This document shows, one piece after another, positions 1 to 11,890 of a DNA stretch of 64,000 bases. The notes beneath the pieces were generated by a model. That model made no database searches. It saw only the letters and a list, made by a program, of their open reading frames with translations, and was not told the DNA's origin. The stretch lies in contig JANATF010000014.1 in the NCBI GenBank assembly GCA_029449245.1, positions 934,501 to 998,500 on the forward strand, in the 5' to 3' direction. Source of the DNA: Mortierella alpina. Lineage: Eukaryota; Mortierellomycota; Mortierellomycetes; Mortierellales; Mortierellaceae. The first letter of the stretch is position 1; the number at the start of each line of letters is the position of its first letter. The translations under genes and the position numbers were made by a program.

Positions 1-230
1 AGCACATAGTCGGGGTGAAGGGCCTTGACCTCGTCCGTGCAGTCGCGACCAATGCAGTGACGGATAGCGAGCTGTCCTCCTGGGTGGTGCTTGATCCACT
101 TGTCAAGCTTGTAGACCTTTTGGTTGACGACAATCAGAATCTCTCCAGCCTTGCATCGAGCCTCGAGCTGGGAGCGCGACATGATGTTCTTCTTGGCCTG
201 AGGCTCAACGTATGTTGACTCTGGTGGCAT
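1..230 (-). CDS. Cytochrome b5-fused front-end desaturase, probably delta-8 sphingolipid desaturase (5' part only)
   Basis: The ATG at 230 opens about 76 codons that run off the left edge of the window, so only the N-terminus is visible. It contains a cytochrome b5 haem-binding segment: VYKLDKWIKHHPGG followed by AIRHCIGRDCTDE, with the HPGG motif whose His is an axial haem ligand. In fungi this N-terminal b5 module precedes the membrane desaturase domain of delta-8 sphingolipid desaturases and of delta-5/delta-6 acyl desaturases. The spacing and the ARCKAGEILIVVNQKVYKLD context look closer to the sphingolipid group. These enzymes act in the ER on long-chain bases of glucosylceramides. The histidine boxes lie outside the window, so substrate class is an inference from the b5 part alone. 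Confidence 0.7.
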   Translation of the reverse strand, partial: MPPESTYVEPQAKKNIMSRSQLEARCKAGEILIVVNQKVYKLDKWIKHHPGGQLAIRHCIGRDCTDEVKALHPDYV

Positions 231-2606
231 TGTGTCAAAGTGTGTGTTTGTGTGCTAGTGGGATGGAGGTGGAATGAGGAAGCCGGAAGATAAGAGAGAA
301 GGTGCCCTGTGAAAAAGGAGGAAGAGTACGAGGACGAGGAGGAGGAGGGGCGGCGGGAAAGGAGGAGAGCCGCGGAAAGGAAGAAGAGGATGAGGTCGAG
401 GATGAGGGACAGAGAAGAACAGGGGGAAGAAGGAAAGAGAGAAAAAGAAAGAAGAGGATGATGAGATGAGATGAGATGAAGCACACAAAAAAAAAAAAAA
501 AAAAAGGTGGGAAAAGAGGTTCGCCTGTCTTGGTCCTAGGACAGGATGAGAGAGAGACACACGAAGGCACCGCATTTCACATATCGATAGAATACACATT
601 CTTATTTGAAATAGAATTCACACACACAACAAAAAAAAAAACAAACAACGACCCAAACAATCAAGATCCCAAAGTCTTGCTCTGCTGCATGCCATACCTG
701 CTTTACCTGCTCTGCCTGCTTTACCTGCTCTGCCTGCTCTGCCTGCTGCTGTCGCTCTTAGCCCTAAACTACAGCACTCGAAACGGCCAGGAAAAAAAAA
801 AAACACAATTTTCAATACAACAGCCGCCTTGGCAAGAGCAAGGAACCAATCCAGCGCCCCGCCCTGGAATGAATACAATAGAAAACAAAGTTCGTCTCAC
901 TCTTCCCAGCTTTCACCGTCGCTGCAGCCTTGGACAAGTCCGCACTCACTATTCCACGCACCTCTCAGGGTCGGGTATCACCAACTCCGGGGGGTGGGAA
1001 AGAGTCCGGCCGACCTCATGGCATCTTTGCCAACTTGACAGGTCGACTGACTAGGTCATAGTTCGTTACCTCATTCGGATAACGAGGTATCCAGCAAGCC
1101 CGCCCTTTTTGGCTTATATTCCCCTATCATAGTCCTAGAGCGCTAGTATAATATCTACACGCTCCCTATCTTACGCTGGATGGCTTGCTGCCGGGCAGCG
1201 TGTCATCAGTTGCTCCCCACCTTGACCAACAAATGGATCATCCACCCTCTCCCACATGTGAGAATCCTACCAAATTCTCTTCTGTCGCGCTAACCCTTTT
1301 TTTTTTTTTTTTTTTTTTGACATATCGTCCGGCATATGAAAGGGGGCAGTCAAAAAGGAGATATATGTCGTGCACCAAAAAAAGTGGGATGACAATTGCA
1401 ACTATGCCTCGCATGGTGCCTGAGACTGCAGCGTGGCATTTCTGGAAGTGCAGCCTGGAACCGGATCAAAACCTATCGTCTCCCAAGTTGCACCGTCAAT
1501 TATGGCTCTCGTCTTCGTCCGTACCGGTTCTCATCGTCGCCAACGTCGTTTCCCGTTAGAGTCTCCGAACGCCCCGGCATTCATTGTGAGATTTCCGAGC
1601 TCTAATGAAGGTATTTTTATTTGTGACCCCTTGTGCAACTCTCATGATCGCTCTTGGGAATAGCAAAAAAAAAAAGGTCCATAGTCTATTACAAGATACA
1701 AAACCACTTCAGTACAGCTTGTTGCTTGTCCGGCAAAGAAGGCGTGCCCCCTCTGAAATCGTATTGTGCCACCAATCCAATAAATAGCACCTATCGGCCA
1801 ATAAGATAAACGCCCTACTGACAAGAGGTTCCACCAGCGCCAGTCCCTCGCACCCCCATCCTCCACGTCGCATGGCTGTGGGACAAGGAGCGGACACGGA
1901 AAAAACTCACCAAGCAACAAACATCTCCTTGGCGTCCAGCCAACCACCCACCCACCAGTAGGAGGTTAGCGCAATACGGTGTTGACCCAATTCGGCCTTC
2001 TACGCTCTACTGAACTTCAATCAATGACCATTTGATAGATTCCGACATGGTCGAACAAACGCCTGTCGGTCTTGAAGAAAAAAAAAAAAATAATTACACA
2101 CGCCTTTGAAGTGGGACCATGCGTTCTACAGCAAATCAACGATCTTCGGTCTAAATTACACGCTATTTATACCGCGTCTTTCTTGGCCTATTCTGTTGAA
2201 TTTGCTCCTTCGGATACACCTTTTCGTTCAATGGTGAGACCAGTTTGCTCGAGAGAGGCAACTCGCGTTTCTCTTGAACGCCCAACAGCCGAACACACAC
2301 GCACACAGGCACACACAAAAGGAACAGCAAATACGTGCTTTGCGCGATGACCCACTGCCCGGCCCTCCTGCATGCTCGGTCAACCCCCCTCCCCCTTCTC
2401 TCTTTCTATCCCTCTGAGCACCGCCAAATGCAGGTGGTCCTCTATGCAAGCATTGGAGCTGACACGAATTGACGCGATTCCTCGGTCATATGTTCAAAAA
2501 CGCGTAACCATTGTTTGTAAGAAAAAAAAATGATAAAGGGGGTGGAGCTGTCCTGTCATATTTTGCAGCACGCGCGGGAGAAGATGAGATCGTGTGAGGC
2601 TGTAAT
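231..2606. other. 2.4-kb intergenic region upstream of the desaturase
   Basis: No convincing coding exon on either strand. The first 250 bases upstream of the desaturase ATG are strongly purine-rich (plus strand), typical of leader sequence. The region holds homopolymers, A19 at 487-505 and T21 at 1298-1318, and a short tandem repeat at 697-750. Open frames here are low-complexity and lack recognisable motifs. Confidence 0.6.
697..750. repeat. 9-bp tandem repeat, six units
   Basis: Six consecutive units of CCTGCTyTr (variants CCTGCTTTA and CCTGCTCTG, the last unit CCTGCTGCT). Intergenic; no coding role seen. Confidence 0.8.
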
Positions 2607-4384
2607 CTAAGTTGCCCTGTTCTCCACTACAGAGTCATCACCAGCGTGATGACCATCCTCTTCTGCTTCGCCTTCGCTATCGTGCTCATGATCACTCCTG
2701 TCGTCGCCTGCTACACTGCTCGCAGCGCTATTCGATCCATCAGCAGACTGGCCGTACTTTTTCCTCCATGCCTCGGTTCCTCGACGAATCCGCTGCTTTT
2801 CTTCCAGCTTGCGTTGTGGGATCACCTTCAAAAACGCCTCCTTCCAGTCATTGCACTCGATGAACTCGAGCAAAATTTCAAATACTAAAACATGGAGAAT
2901 GATGAAGGGCGCTTGAACGTTAGAGCACCCGTACTATGGTTTTCGTAAACGCAAAAATAGTATTCTGCGAAAGAACCTATAACCTCCTCCCCCCTCGATC
3001 GACCTACCTTGGTTGACCGTAAGGACGCGGCGGCTGGACATCTTGATGTAGTCTCCAATAGGAAGCTGGGCAGTCTCCAACCCAAGTTCCTCGGCCTTGT
3101 TTTGGCACAGGTTAGGAAACCTATTCTTGTCTACGATACCTCCGAGAATATAACACGTTCCAGGATCCAATTGAGTGATGGTGTTGGGCGAATCTGCACT
3201 CAAATAGACCACCTTGCTGACAGCAGGAATGGTCGCTAGTTTCTCTTCCCTTTGTAGACGCTCCTGTTCGAGAGCCTTGATTTCCTCTTCCGATAAGGAG
3301 GGCGCCACGGTGCTCGTGGATGCCGCAGAGTCTGCATGCGGCTTCTCTGTTGATTCAGGCGTCTCCGATAGTGCTGTCGAATCCGAAGAGGCAGCCGCCG
3401 CAGCCGCCGCTGCAGCCAGGGCCTTGGCTTTAGCGGCCTCTGACTTGGCAGATGCAATCACCTGCAATCGCTTTAGCTCCTCCATACGATCCTTTCCAGG
3501 AATCTCCTCCGACGGCCAAACCTTTTCCAATCCTTGATCATGGATCGTAAAGTTTCGCCAGAGTTCATAGCCGTTAGCGCGCTTGGTGAACTCATCCCTG
3601 GAGGCTCCTGTGAATGATGTCAACGCAAGATGCACAATCTTGTGACATGTCCTGTTATGTGAATAACAACGCTTGATCTGATCCACCATCGACTTGATTT
3701 CCTAGAAAAACACAACGTTCAGGGCCAAGAGGAAAATAAAAAAAAGTCCATCCCCTTTCCAGAGTCAGCCAAGTGCACGGCGATCCATGTATTCCTTATT
3801 GCTACAGCAGGACGACAGGGTGAGGGGCGCTCCTTACCTTCTCCAACATATGCTCGTCAAACGACATGTCGATTCCAATTGTTATTCCTGACTGGACTTG
3901 GTCGTATTTCTGTCGCTTGGGAGGTGGGGCAATAAGTCCTATGGCGCATTCATGTGTAGTAACCTCATGTGAGTTGACAAAGTGTCATGCAATACGCTTC
4001 TTTTGATGGTATGGGCTTGACGTGACATTGGGCGTTACCAGCTTCAATCGCCTCACGACGCTCCCTGTCCTTTTGTTTCCGCTTGAGCTTTTCCTGAGCA
4101 CGCATTTGAGGCTTGCGCTCCAGAAACTGCTGTTGCTTGAGAAGCTTCTTGGTAGCGTTCCTGGACAGTGGTTCGCCATTGGGCCCCACCATAGGTGGCG
4201 GCCGTGGCTTCCAGAAAGGATTGGTTGAAGATGCCTGCGTAGCTGTAGTCGCATTCTGGCCGTCTGTGGACCCGGTTGGAACAGGGGCTGTCTCTGCGGC
4301 TACTGGGATGTCCGATGCTGATGGTGAGGCAGACGTTACTCCCGGGCTGGAGGTAGAGGGTGGTGCTGGCATTGGTTCTGCCAT
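2607..4384 (-). CDS. TRM10: tRNA (guanine-9-N1)-methyltransferase Trm10
   Basis: SPOUT-fold methyltransferase that makes m1G at position 9 of tRNA. Four exons, phases agreeing: 4384-4039, 3938-3838, 3701-3008 and 2884-2607, giving 472 residues. A basic Lys/Arg-rich segment (about 85-115) precedes the domain. Family landmarks are [14 protein letters not shown] across exon 2, then [10 protein letters not shown], then [50 protein letters not shown], ending with [13 protein letters not shown]. Yeast Trm10 is 293 aa; the excess comes from a Pro/Thr/Ser-rich N-terminus, an acidic C-terminus and a low-complexity insert (about residues 216-305, including a run of nine Ala) inside the methyltransferase domain. 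The chosen start is MAEPMPAP; an in-frame ATG 32 codons upstream would add a hydrophobic leader. Confidence 0.92.
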
Positions 4385-4671
4385 GTTGTTTGTTGCGTGT
4401 GTGTTGAGGAACCGTGTTACAGGCAACGAAGAGCCATGAAAAAGAAAAAACGAAGCTGCATGTGGCTTGGAACATTGCATGTTTATGAGGGAGGCTGTAT
4501 TTCATCTTGCTAGAGTTCGAGTGTTATTGTACAATGGTGGGGAGTGTGGGTGTGAGAGCACTAATGAGTGCGGTGAGTAGTGTGTATGTTCAAAAAAATT
4601 GGCAGGAAGGTGAAAAAAAGTCATTGTCGGCATTGGTGCTTGGATCCAGATAACCAGCTCTATACCCCTGT

Positions 4672-7600
4672 TCACCAGTGAGATGCGCGGATGTGAAGCA
4701 GACCCATGGCTGCGTCAAAGATAGACTTGTCCGCCTCGAGGTCCAATGAGTCTCTGTGGACCTCAGCTCCGCCAGATCCTGTCCATGGCTGCATCCCTGG
4801 TCCAGCTCCTTCGCCGATCCTGCCATAGGCCGGATCGGGGTGGGTGCCATAAGGGTCAGTGCCATGATGATCGGCGAAGGTCCTAGGTTCCTGCGGATGA
4901 GATCGGCCGTGGTAAAGAGGTCCTGACGACGGGGGTGACTCTGTCGAATAGGCATATCCATCGCCGCGGTATGGGTGTCCATGAGTGGCCACAGGCTGGT
5001 ACTTTGAGTGAGCGTTGTGGTAGGGATGACCAAAAGCTGGCGACGCCTGGTCATAATAGCCTGTTGCGGCGTGATCTGCTGCGCCGCCGTACGCTTGCGA
5101 CTGGGAATGCGACCGCGAATGCGACCGCGATGGGCTTGGGTAGAACGAGCGGGGCTGGGAAGAGTGCACAGAGTTGTAGCGTTCATCCCCAGGGTACTCC
5201 TGAGAACCAGGTCGTCCCTCATGATGGCGCACAGACAATACATATGAGTGCTGCTTGTTGGCGTCATACCCGGCATCTACGACAGATTGATCATGACGAG
5301 GACTAGGCGGTCTAGAAAAGACCCTTGGCTGGAATGGCCGCTCTGATCCGTGCTCGCTCTTGACTGTCCCAGAGTTACTCGGGGCCAGATCCCTGTACTC
5401 CAATGCCGCTCCTTGCTGAATGGATTCAAGAAGGCGAATTCCAACTTTATCCGCTGTCGCTGGTTCATCATCCTCAACGCCGCTGCCCTCGACTGTGACA
5501 AATGTCCGCATGTTTTGGGCGTGGTCGTCTCCACTCTTGCTGCCATGACGGCTTTTGACTGGCTCTTGATGAGGAGGATCCTGCTGGGCTTTGTGATTCC
5601 CGTTCTGCTTGTCATTGGCGTCTCTCCTATCCTCCTGCTGCTGCTCGTCATGGGCCTGCTGCTTAGCTGCCAGCATGTAGCCGCCATCGTTCTCTCCGAG
5701 CGTCAGCGACCGCTGCTCCATTGCAGCCATGCACGCGTTCTGAACGCCGTCCATTCGAAGATGTCGGACCAGTGCGTCCTGTCGAACAAAGGTGGCTTCG
5801 CAAACAATGCACTTGTAGGGCTTTTCTGAAAGATGCTTCTTGGCATGGCGGTCCCGATCATGGCGTCTTGAAAACGCAAAGTTGCAGGATTGACACACAA
5901 AAGGTCGCGCTTTGGAGTGGGTGCGCATGTGGGATCGCAGGTTGAACAGCCGCGAGAAGCTTTTGTCGCAATCAGGCTCGGGGCATGTATGCGAGGGCTT
6001 GGGCTTTGAACTTGAACTCTTGGACTTTGTGCCATCCGCCAAGGCCATGCCGCTGTCTGTCGCAAGGCCCGCCTTTGAGCGCTCCTTCATTTGCCCATTC
6101 ACGTAAGCGGCATGCAGGTTAGCCGAAGCCCTCTGACCGATGCCGAGCTCGCTCAGCTCTGGTGGTTCCTGACGCCTCTTTGCGGCCTTTGCAGGCACAC
6201 GCGTAGACATTCCAAAGGCCGCGGTGGAGGACGGTGCCTTTGCTTGACCTTCCTCAGCGAGATCTGATCCCGAGTGCGATTCCTTTGCGTTATAATTCCA
6301 AGATGAAGGTGCATGATCATCGTAAGAAAGGCTCTTGTTTCTTGGTCGCATGCTTGTCTCCTCGCGCTCACGCTGGTATGACCTTGGGGAAAGAGGCACG
6401 ACCGCTGTTGTTGGTGAGGATGGATCGACAGAGGCGGGAGCGGGAGCGAACGAGTTTTCGGTCTGGATGGATGGTGATGAGGGGTCGTCGGAGATGAGGT
6501 TGGTCAAAGACATGACTGTGGACCGCTTGCGTGTCAAAAGTCCATTCATGTCCGGTGCTGCCTCTAGGCTTTCCGAGCTGCAAAAAAGGGACGATATTTA
6601 GAACATACGTCTATCGCGAAAAAGTATGCCACAAGTAGCGTACATGATGACAACATATACCTCACAGAAGATGAGCGCTTTCGCTTGGTAGTTTTGTACA
6701 TTGTCGCATTGTTCTCCAGCAGGATCGGTTCAGGCACCAAGCATGATCCTGCATTCCTCACAGTTTCAGACATAAGCACGCGTTTCCCGTGGTGGAGCTC
6801 AAACGTTAATCTACGCAACAAAGCAATGCAGCATTAATACGAGAAGCGTTTCAAACGTTGCTTGAGGCATCAAGTCCATGGCTCGGCATAGACGACGGCT
6901 ATTGTATGAATGAGAACAAGATAACGTACACGTATCCACAATCTTCTTGGCCGCCTAAATGGTGAGAAGGAGGGCAGCATATCTTGAAGAACAGGCGGAT
7001 CTCGCCCGTTGAGAAAAAGAGTCTCTGTGGCGACGGGATGGCAGGATCAGGACCCACGATTTGGAAGATGTCCCGTTTCTTTGCCTAAAGATGCGGTGGG
7101 TTGTTAGTTGTGGTTCGACTGCATTCGCATACCGTTTGGCAACATGGAGTTTTGACTGTACCTTGCACTTTTCACAAGGTGTGATCAAGTCTTGCGATCT
7201 ATGGACTTCAGCATCGCCACCAGGCAGAGACAGGCGGGGAAAGATTTTCAGGACTAGATCACACTCGCCTAGTTATAGTAGGAGCCACAAGAATTGCAGT
7301 TAGCTCTGGCAAATAGGGTAGGAAGGGGATGAAGGCGTCGGGCAACAGCGGTATTTATAAAATCATAGCTTCGTATCTCTCCACGAAGCAAAAGACGGTA
7401 TTGTCGAACAGTGAAAGGTGGGAGAATGTGAGCACCCTCCAGGGTAGATGGACGGTGTGAGTGCACTGAAGAGCGCTCTTCAGCTCTTCAGAACGGCGAT
7501 GAGCTCCCTCTCCCTCTGACCAGCCCCAGACAGGCGCTGTGTGTTCACAGGCGCTGAGAAGACCATCGTTCAAGCAGTGAAGGGGGGAACAGACAAGAAA

Positions 7601-8139
7601 GAGTGCAGCCAGGGCAGAACAGAGGCAAATTTTTTTGTGCTTGTGGCACACTGCAAACACGGCCCTCATGAACAACGCCGCTTGTACCCATCCACAAGTC
7701 AGAAATAGCGGAGGTGCAAGTCGGGAGGAGGAAAGGCAGAAACACACTCTAGCAGGGGAGTATACCTCTGCTTGCAACAGGAGTGCAATCCGGAAAAAAA
7801 CACAGGCGGGATCAAGCAGTCTGATGGCTAAGGAGATTGGGGAGATGTAACGTACCTGGCGAAGATTGCCGCTGGCCTGGAATGGGCACTCTATAATGCT
7901 TTGGGATGTAGATCGAGTTCCAAGGGGCAAGGGTCGGATTGGATTCCTGTAAGCTAAACACAACACTGGCGGTGCAGTCTCTGTTGAATCTGGACAGGCT
8001 CAGGCTGATCGGCCTCAGGTCCGAGGAGGGATCGTCGTGAGACAACCGCTCCAACGACTGTGTGGGTAGCTCCTGGTGCTGATCTGGCATATCCGGGTCG
8101 TGAGGAGCGGTTGCGGCGGCCGAGGACGGATCTGTGGAG
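4672..8139 (-). CDS. Transcription factor with an Spt23/Mga2-like region and three C2H2 zinc fingers (core exons)
   Basis: Five phase-consistent exons: 8139-7856, 7268-7162, 7084-6930, 6810-6661 and 6577-4672 (about 867 codons). The first four encode ISLSLSRFNRDCTASVVFSL, then WNSIYIPKHYRVP, PCEKCKAKKR and GYVLTFELHHGKRV. This order resembles the p53/Rel-like region of Spt23/Mga2 (strand, 'LPKH', 'CxRCxxREKKR', 'FRVVFTLxDxxG'). The last exon has three C2H2 fingers (about 5990-5730): CPEPDC..FSRLFNLRSHMRTH, CQSC..FSRRHDRDRHAKKH and an atypical third finger CIVC..FVRQDALVRHLRMDG ending in C, a layout like Crz1/Msn2-type factors. A Ser/His/Tyr/Pro-rich tail follows. A nuclear sequence-specific regulator is inferred. 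An ATG lies at 8090; the frame is open upstream to the acceptor at 8140, so upstream exons are likely. Confidence 0.82.
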
Positions 8140-9983
8140 CTGCTGCGGCGGAACGGAGGATAGAAGGAAGAATGCAGGGTTGGGTGAGTAACGCGAACCC
8201 AGCCAGGGAAGTCAAAAGGGGGCAGAGGGATGACGCGAAAAACGGAAGCAAGCTGAAAAAAACAGAGCGACGTCTGATTCGTGTGAGAGAAAGCCTCGCC
8301 GCAACATGCATATTAGCCCGCCAAAGGGTGTGAGCAGGCAAAGCCGAAATGTACCTCTCGCCCATTCTGGGTATCCACCATCGCTGCCCTTGCACCCCGC
8401 CGTCCTTACAGCAATGACATATATCTCCAACTAGCCCAAGGTAGCACTTGCCTGGAGCAGGCATGCGAGACACGCAGCTCTGAAGCTGGGACGAGTGGGG
8501 GTGGGGGTGGGAGATGGGGCAAAGAGCGGACTTGTATCAAAAAGCGACGTTGTGTACACTACACACCGGGATGAGCTGGGAATCGACATTGGGCAACACA
8601 TACACACCCATACTCTCTCCCTCCCCCTGCTCCCTCACTATCACTTTGAAGAAAAGGGAAGAGTTCTCCCATCCAGATTCACACTATCACCCACCAAAGA
8701 TGACATCTGTACACAATGAGCAGCCCGCAGAAAAGAGATATGCAAAGTCCACGTAGAAATCTTCCAACTATCCATCGTTGCCCTGTGGAACCGCAAGGGC
8801 TCCGGAAACTCAAAAGGCGGAGAAAAGCCCGTTCATGGCTAGGCCAAGAGATTCAGGCTTTTACAAAGCGCAAGAGATACGCGAGGGGCAAAATACAGTA
8901 GGCGGCGATCCAGATGGGAAAAAAACGTTGTTCTCCCATTTGACCTTCTTTTGGCTATCGTGCTTGTTCTGCGCACACACTGACACATGCAGGAAGAAAA
9001 AAAGAGCAAACCGGCGCACTCAATCGTCTTGATCTTTGGCGCCCGATCTCGTCACCACGACAACCGAAAGCCTTACGCGTCCACCCCTGGTGCTGTGGAG
9101 AAGCCTGAAAATACACAGCACGCAGCTCCCCTCCCCCATACCCAATTCCTTCAATGATTGTAGAAGATTGCCGGTCATGAGCTGACTCTCCTACCTTGAA
9201 CTGGTCATGGCTTTGATTCTGGTTACGTCTGGCGTCGAGTACCTGACCTGGATAAATGTCTTTCGGCTTTTGTTATTGTCTATGCAGCGCAAAAAACACA
9301 CAAAACACACACACAGGAAGAAGCTGTCAACAAGTTAGCTCTCTTGCACAAAAAAGAAAAAAAAGAAAGGGGGTTCAAGCCAATCGAACTGTGTGCCTAT
9401 CTCTCTTTGCCCTTTGGACATTTTATCTCTCGCCATCGCCCGCTCCTTCTCTGCCTCGCTCGTGGCGCAAAGGAAGCCCTAACAAACGAGGAAGGCGGCC
9501 AGCATGAAGAAGGAAAGTCACAAGCATAGAAGGCGCAACAACAGAGGATGTACATCAATGCCGGTAGGAAGCGAGAGAGGAGGGGAGGGGAGGGGGGGGG
9601 GGTGATAATGTCCAGTGCCAACGGAATGGGCTTTGACGAGGAGGCTGCAAAAAAATCCAAAATACGCTCTCAGCGGTGGGCGAAGATGATAAATAGAAAT
9701 CGGCTCTCGGCTTGGTCTGTAGCCTGCCCGTCCCTGTCCGCACGCAGGTCCCCCTCCCTTCCTCCAAGAGACAAACACACACGGAGATCTAAAAGGCACA
9801 GAGAAACAGAACAACCGCATCCTTCGGACAATGAGGCTAATGGAGGAGCCAGTCATTCGTGTTGTGTGAGTCACCCCCATGGGCGTGGACGCTCCACTGG
9901 AGCACGCCAGCAGCATTGCAGGGAAGGGTGGGAAAGCAAGGTATGGCGGAGAGGGTGGGTGGCGTGTGCAGAGCGGATCTTAC

Positions 9984-10083
9984 TCTTCGGAGAGGGCAGG
10001 CGCGTCGGGAGGAGGGTGGATCTGGAAGGGTGGATGTTGCTGTGGGATCAGGGGATGAAGGGATCTCGGATCCGAGACGGTGT
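9984..10083 (-). CDS. Possible upstream exon of the Spt23-like/C2H2 factor
   Basis: A 100-nt segment bounded by an acceptor (ctccag) and a strong donor (gtaaga), reading DTVSDPRSLHPLIPQQHPP and on to ALSEE with gene-like codon use. Its terminal phase (two bases, GA) joins the exon starting at 8139 (C) to give Asp and keeps the frame open. The implied intron of 1.84 kb is long for this genome. It could instead be untranslated leader. Confidence 0.4.
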
Positions 10084-10450
10084 CTGGAGCAGCACAACAA
10101 AGGAGACAGCGGATGAGAGAGAGAGTGCTGAGGTGTTGCGGAGGAGTGCGAAATAAAAAAAAATAAACCAGTGGAAAAGAGGCGAAAGGGGCAGGCAAGC
10201 ACCAGACGGCAGACAGCACGAGCAGGGCACGGCGACACTGCACACTCTCAGCCTCTGCAGCGAGAAATCAGCCTCGCCCACGGAGATTCAAATCCGCAAT
10301 ACGCATTTGGGCACAGCACACCTTACCAGGCCAGCCAGGCCAGAAGGGGGTGGGACCGCACAGAGAAACATAGGGAAGGAAAACAACACACAGCGACCAC
10401 TGCGACACATGGCAAGGCAAGGGACGCACACAGACAGATAGACAGACATA

Positions 10451-10494
10451 CCATGCCCTGCCCTGCCATGCCACGCCATGCCACGCCATGCCAT
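10451..10494. repeat. Short CCATGCC/CCACGCC-type tandem repeat
   Basis: Imperfect 5- and 10-bp units (CCATG, CCCTG, CCACG) repeated over 44 bases, in the putative long intron or leader of the transcription factor gene. No spacer architecture, so not a CRISPR array. Confidence 0.7.
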
Positions 10495-10659
10495 CTCAAC
10501 ACAGCTACCTATCCCAACTCCATGTTCACCTGCAAACCTCCCCTGCGCCTTTTTTTACAGGATCACGATCTGAGGACACGGCATTGACGTCTGCGGGCAT
10601 GCAACATCGCTCATCAAAAGAAGCACATTCCCAGCTCACCGAGATCCATGGGTTCCCAC

Positions 10660-10765
10660 CGACAAGGATGTCGGAGATATTCTCAAAGTAGCAATTGGCA
10701 TATTTAAGTGTCAACCGAGTGCAGTTGTGCTCGGCTGAGAAGTTGCCGAGGTACAGGAGGGCCAT
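10660..10765 (-). CDS. Possible first coding exon of the Spt23-like/C2H2 factor
   Basis: From ATG 10765 the frame reads MALLYLGNFSAEHNCTRLTL and continues to NISDILV with biased, gene-like codons. Using donor GTGGGA at 10659 it ends in phase 1 and joins the exon at 10083 in frame. Together with the downstream exons this gives a 935-codon model without a stop. A better-looking donor (GTGAGC, 22 bases further on) would end in phase 0 and not fit, so either a further exon exists or this is a separate small gene. No family recognised. Confidence 0.3.
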
Positions 10766-11890
10766 GGACTTGGGCGTCCATTATGAAATCAAGGCGCCCA
10801 ATGATAATGCAGCGCCCGTTGTACCCTCGCCCAGACCACACCTCTCCACTCATCGTGCTTTACGATACCCATCAGAACGCATCATGCTTGGCTTTCTGCA
10901 TGCTCTTTGATGATACATACAAAGCTTCACGGTGCCCTCTTTCCAACCGTGTGTGGATCGCCTGTCTTTTCAACATTTTTCTAGCAGACGTCATACAAAG
11001 AAAACCAGGCGATCCACGACTTCAGATCGTTGCGATCTTCCTTTACCAGTGTCACACATAGCTAGAACAGCAAATGTGGAGACTTCTGTGATCAACCTCG
11101 TGTTGAAACAATGAATGCTAGCCATGTGGATCGAGGGTCAAGATAGAGGCAAGTTGTCACTCGTCATTGCCTTTGGGATCCAAGTTGCGTCACAACGAGC
11201 ATTCCCCTAGACCTTGAAGTCTTCCGTAGTCACCGCACCATTGTCAAGCGACCATAACAGGCTGTAAACACACATCGTCACGTCAGAATCCCTTGAGCAT
11301 CCATCGTGGCTGTGCTTTCATAGCCTGTCCAGTATGGAGACATAAACATTGGTCAGCCCACTCGAGAGACACATACGACATAGCCCGCTATGCGTACGTG
11401 TATATACGATCCTTCAGATACCTATGCCATAGATTTCAAAAGACATGGCATGAAAGGACGTGCAGGTGCCATGAGTACACAATGCAACATACCATCACTG
11501 ATCGCCACGTTGTCCCCCAACTTTAACACTGCAAGACAGCATGTCAGTCCGTCAAGAACAGAGGCAACAACGTGAGACACCTGAAGGGCGGATTGCCATG
11601 TATCCCTGCATGACTGGTAGACAACTCTCTTGCATCTTGGTTGGAGCAGCGGGGTTTATGTGGCAGCAGCCAGAAAATCGTCTCCGGCTGGGCGCCGATA
11701 GAAAGCCATAATGAAACAAATCTCAGCGACCCGCGCGCACCGCCAAAGCCAAGGATCTGCCATGCAAAACAGCGCTCTTGGGCTCAAATTGCCACGAGGA
11801 GATCCACGAGGAGATCCATGAATCCTTTTCGCATCACTCTCCTTTTAATGTTCTTGATTATACTATACACATAATGCGACAAAGATCTCC
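10766..11890. other. Intergenic region, nothing recognised
   Basis: About 1.1 kb between the putative 5' end of the transcription factor gene and the 3' end of the YdcZ-type gene. No motif-bearing frame. A 12-bp direct duplication (CACGAGGAGATC/CATGAGGAG-like) occurs near 11,795-11,820. Confidence 0.5.

Noticed and set aside
134-599. Overlapping minus-strand Ser/Phe-rich frames
   Set aside because: Composition artefact of the purine-rich desaturase leader.
7351-7360. TATTTATAAAA element
   Set aside because: Lies inside an intron of the transcription factor gene; no transcript start is expected there.
7355-7966. 203-codon open frame on the minus strand
   Set aside because: It covers the intron between exons 8139-7856 and 7268-7162, is in a different frame from the exons and lacks motifs.
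10288-10310. GATTCAAATCC resembling a tRNA T loop
   Set aside because: Stem bases do not pair and no cloverleaf can be drawn.
10451-10494. Regular short repeats considered as CRISPR-like
   Set aside because: Units are 5-10 bp, contiguous and without spacers; eukaryotic context.
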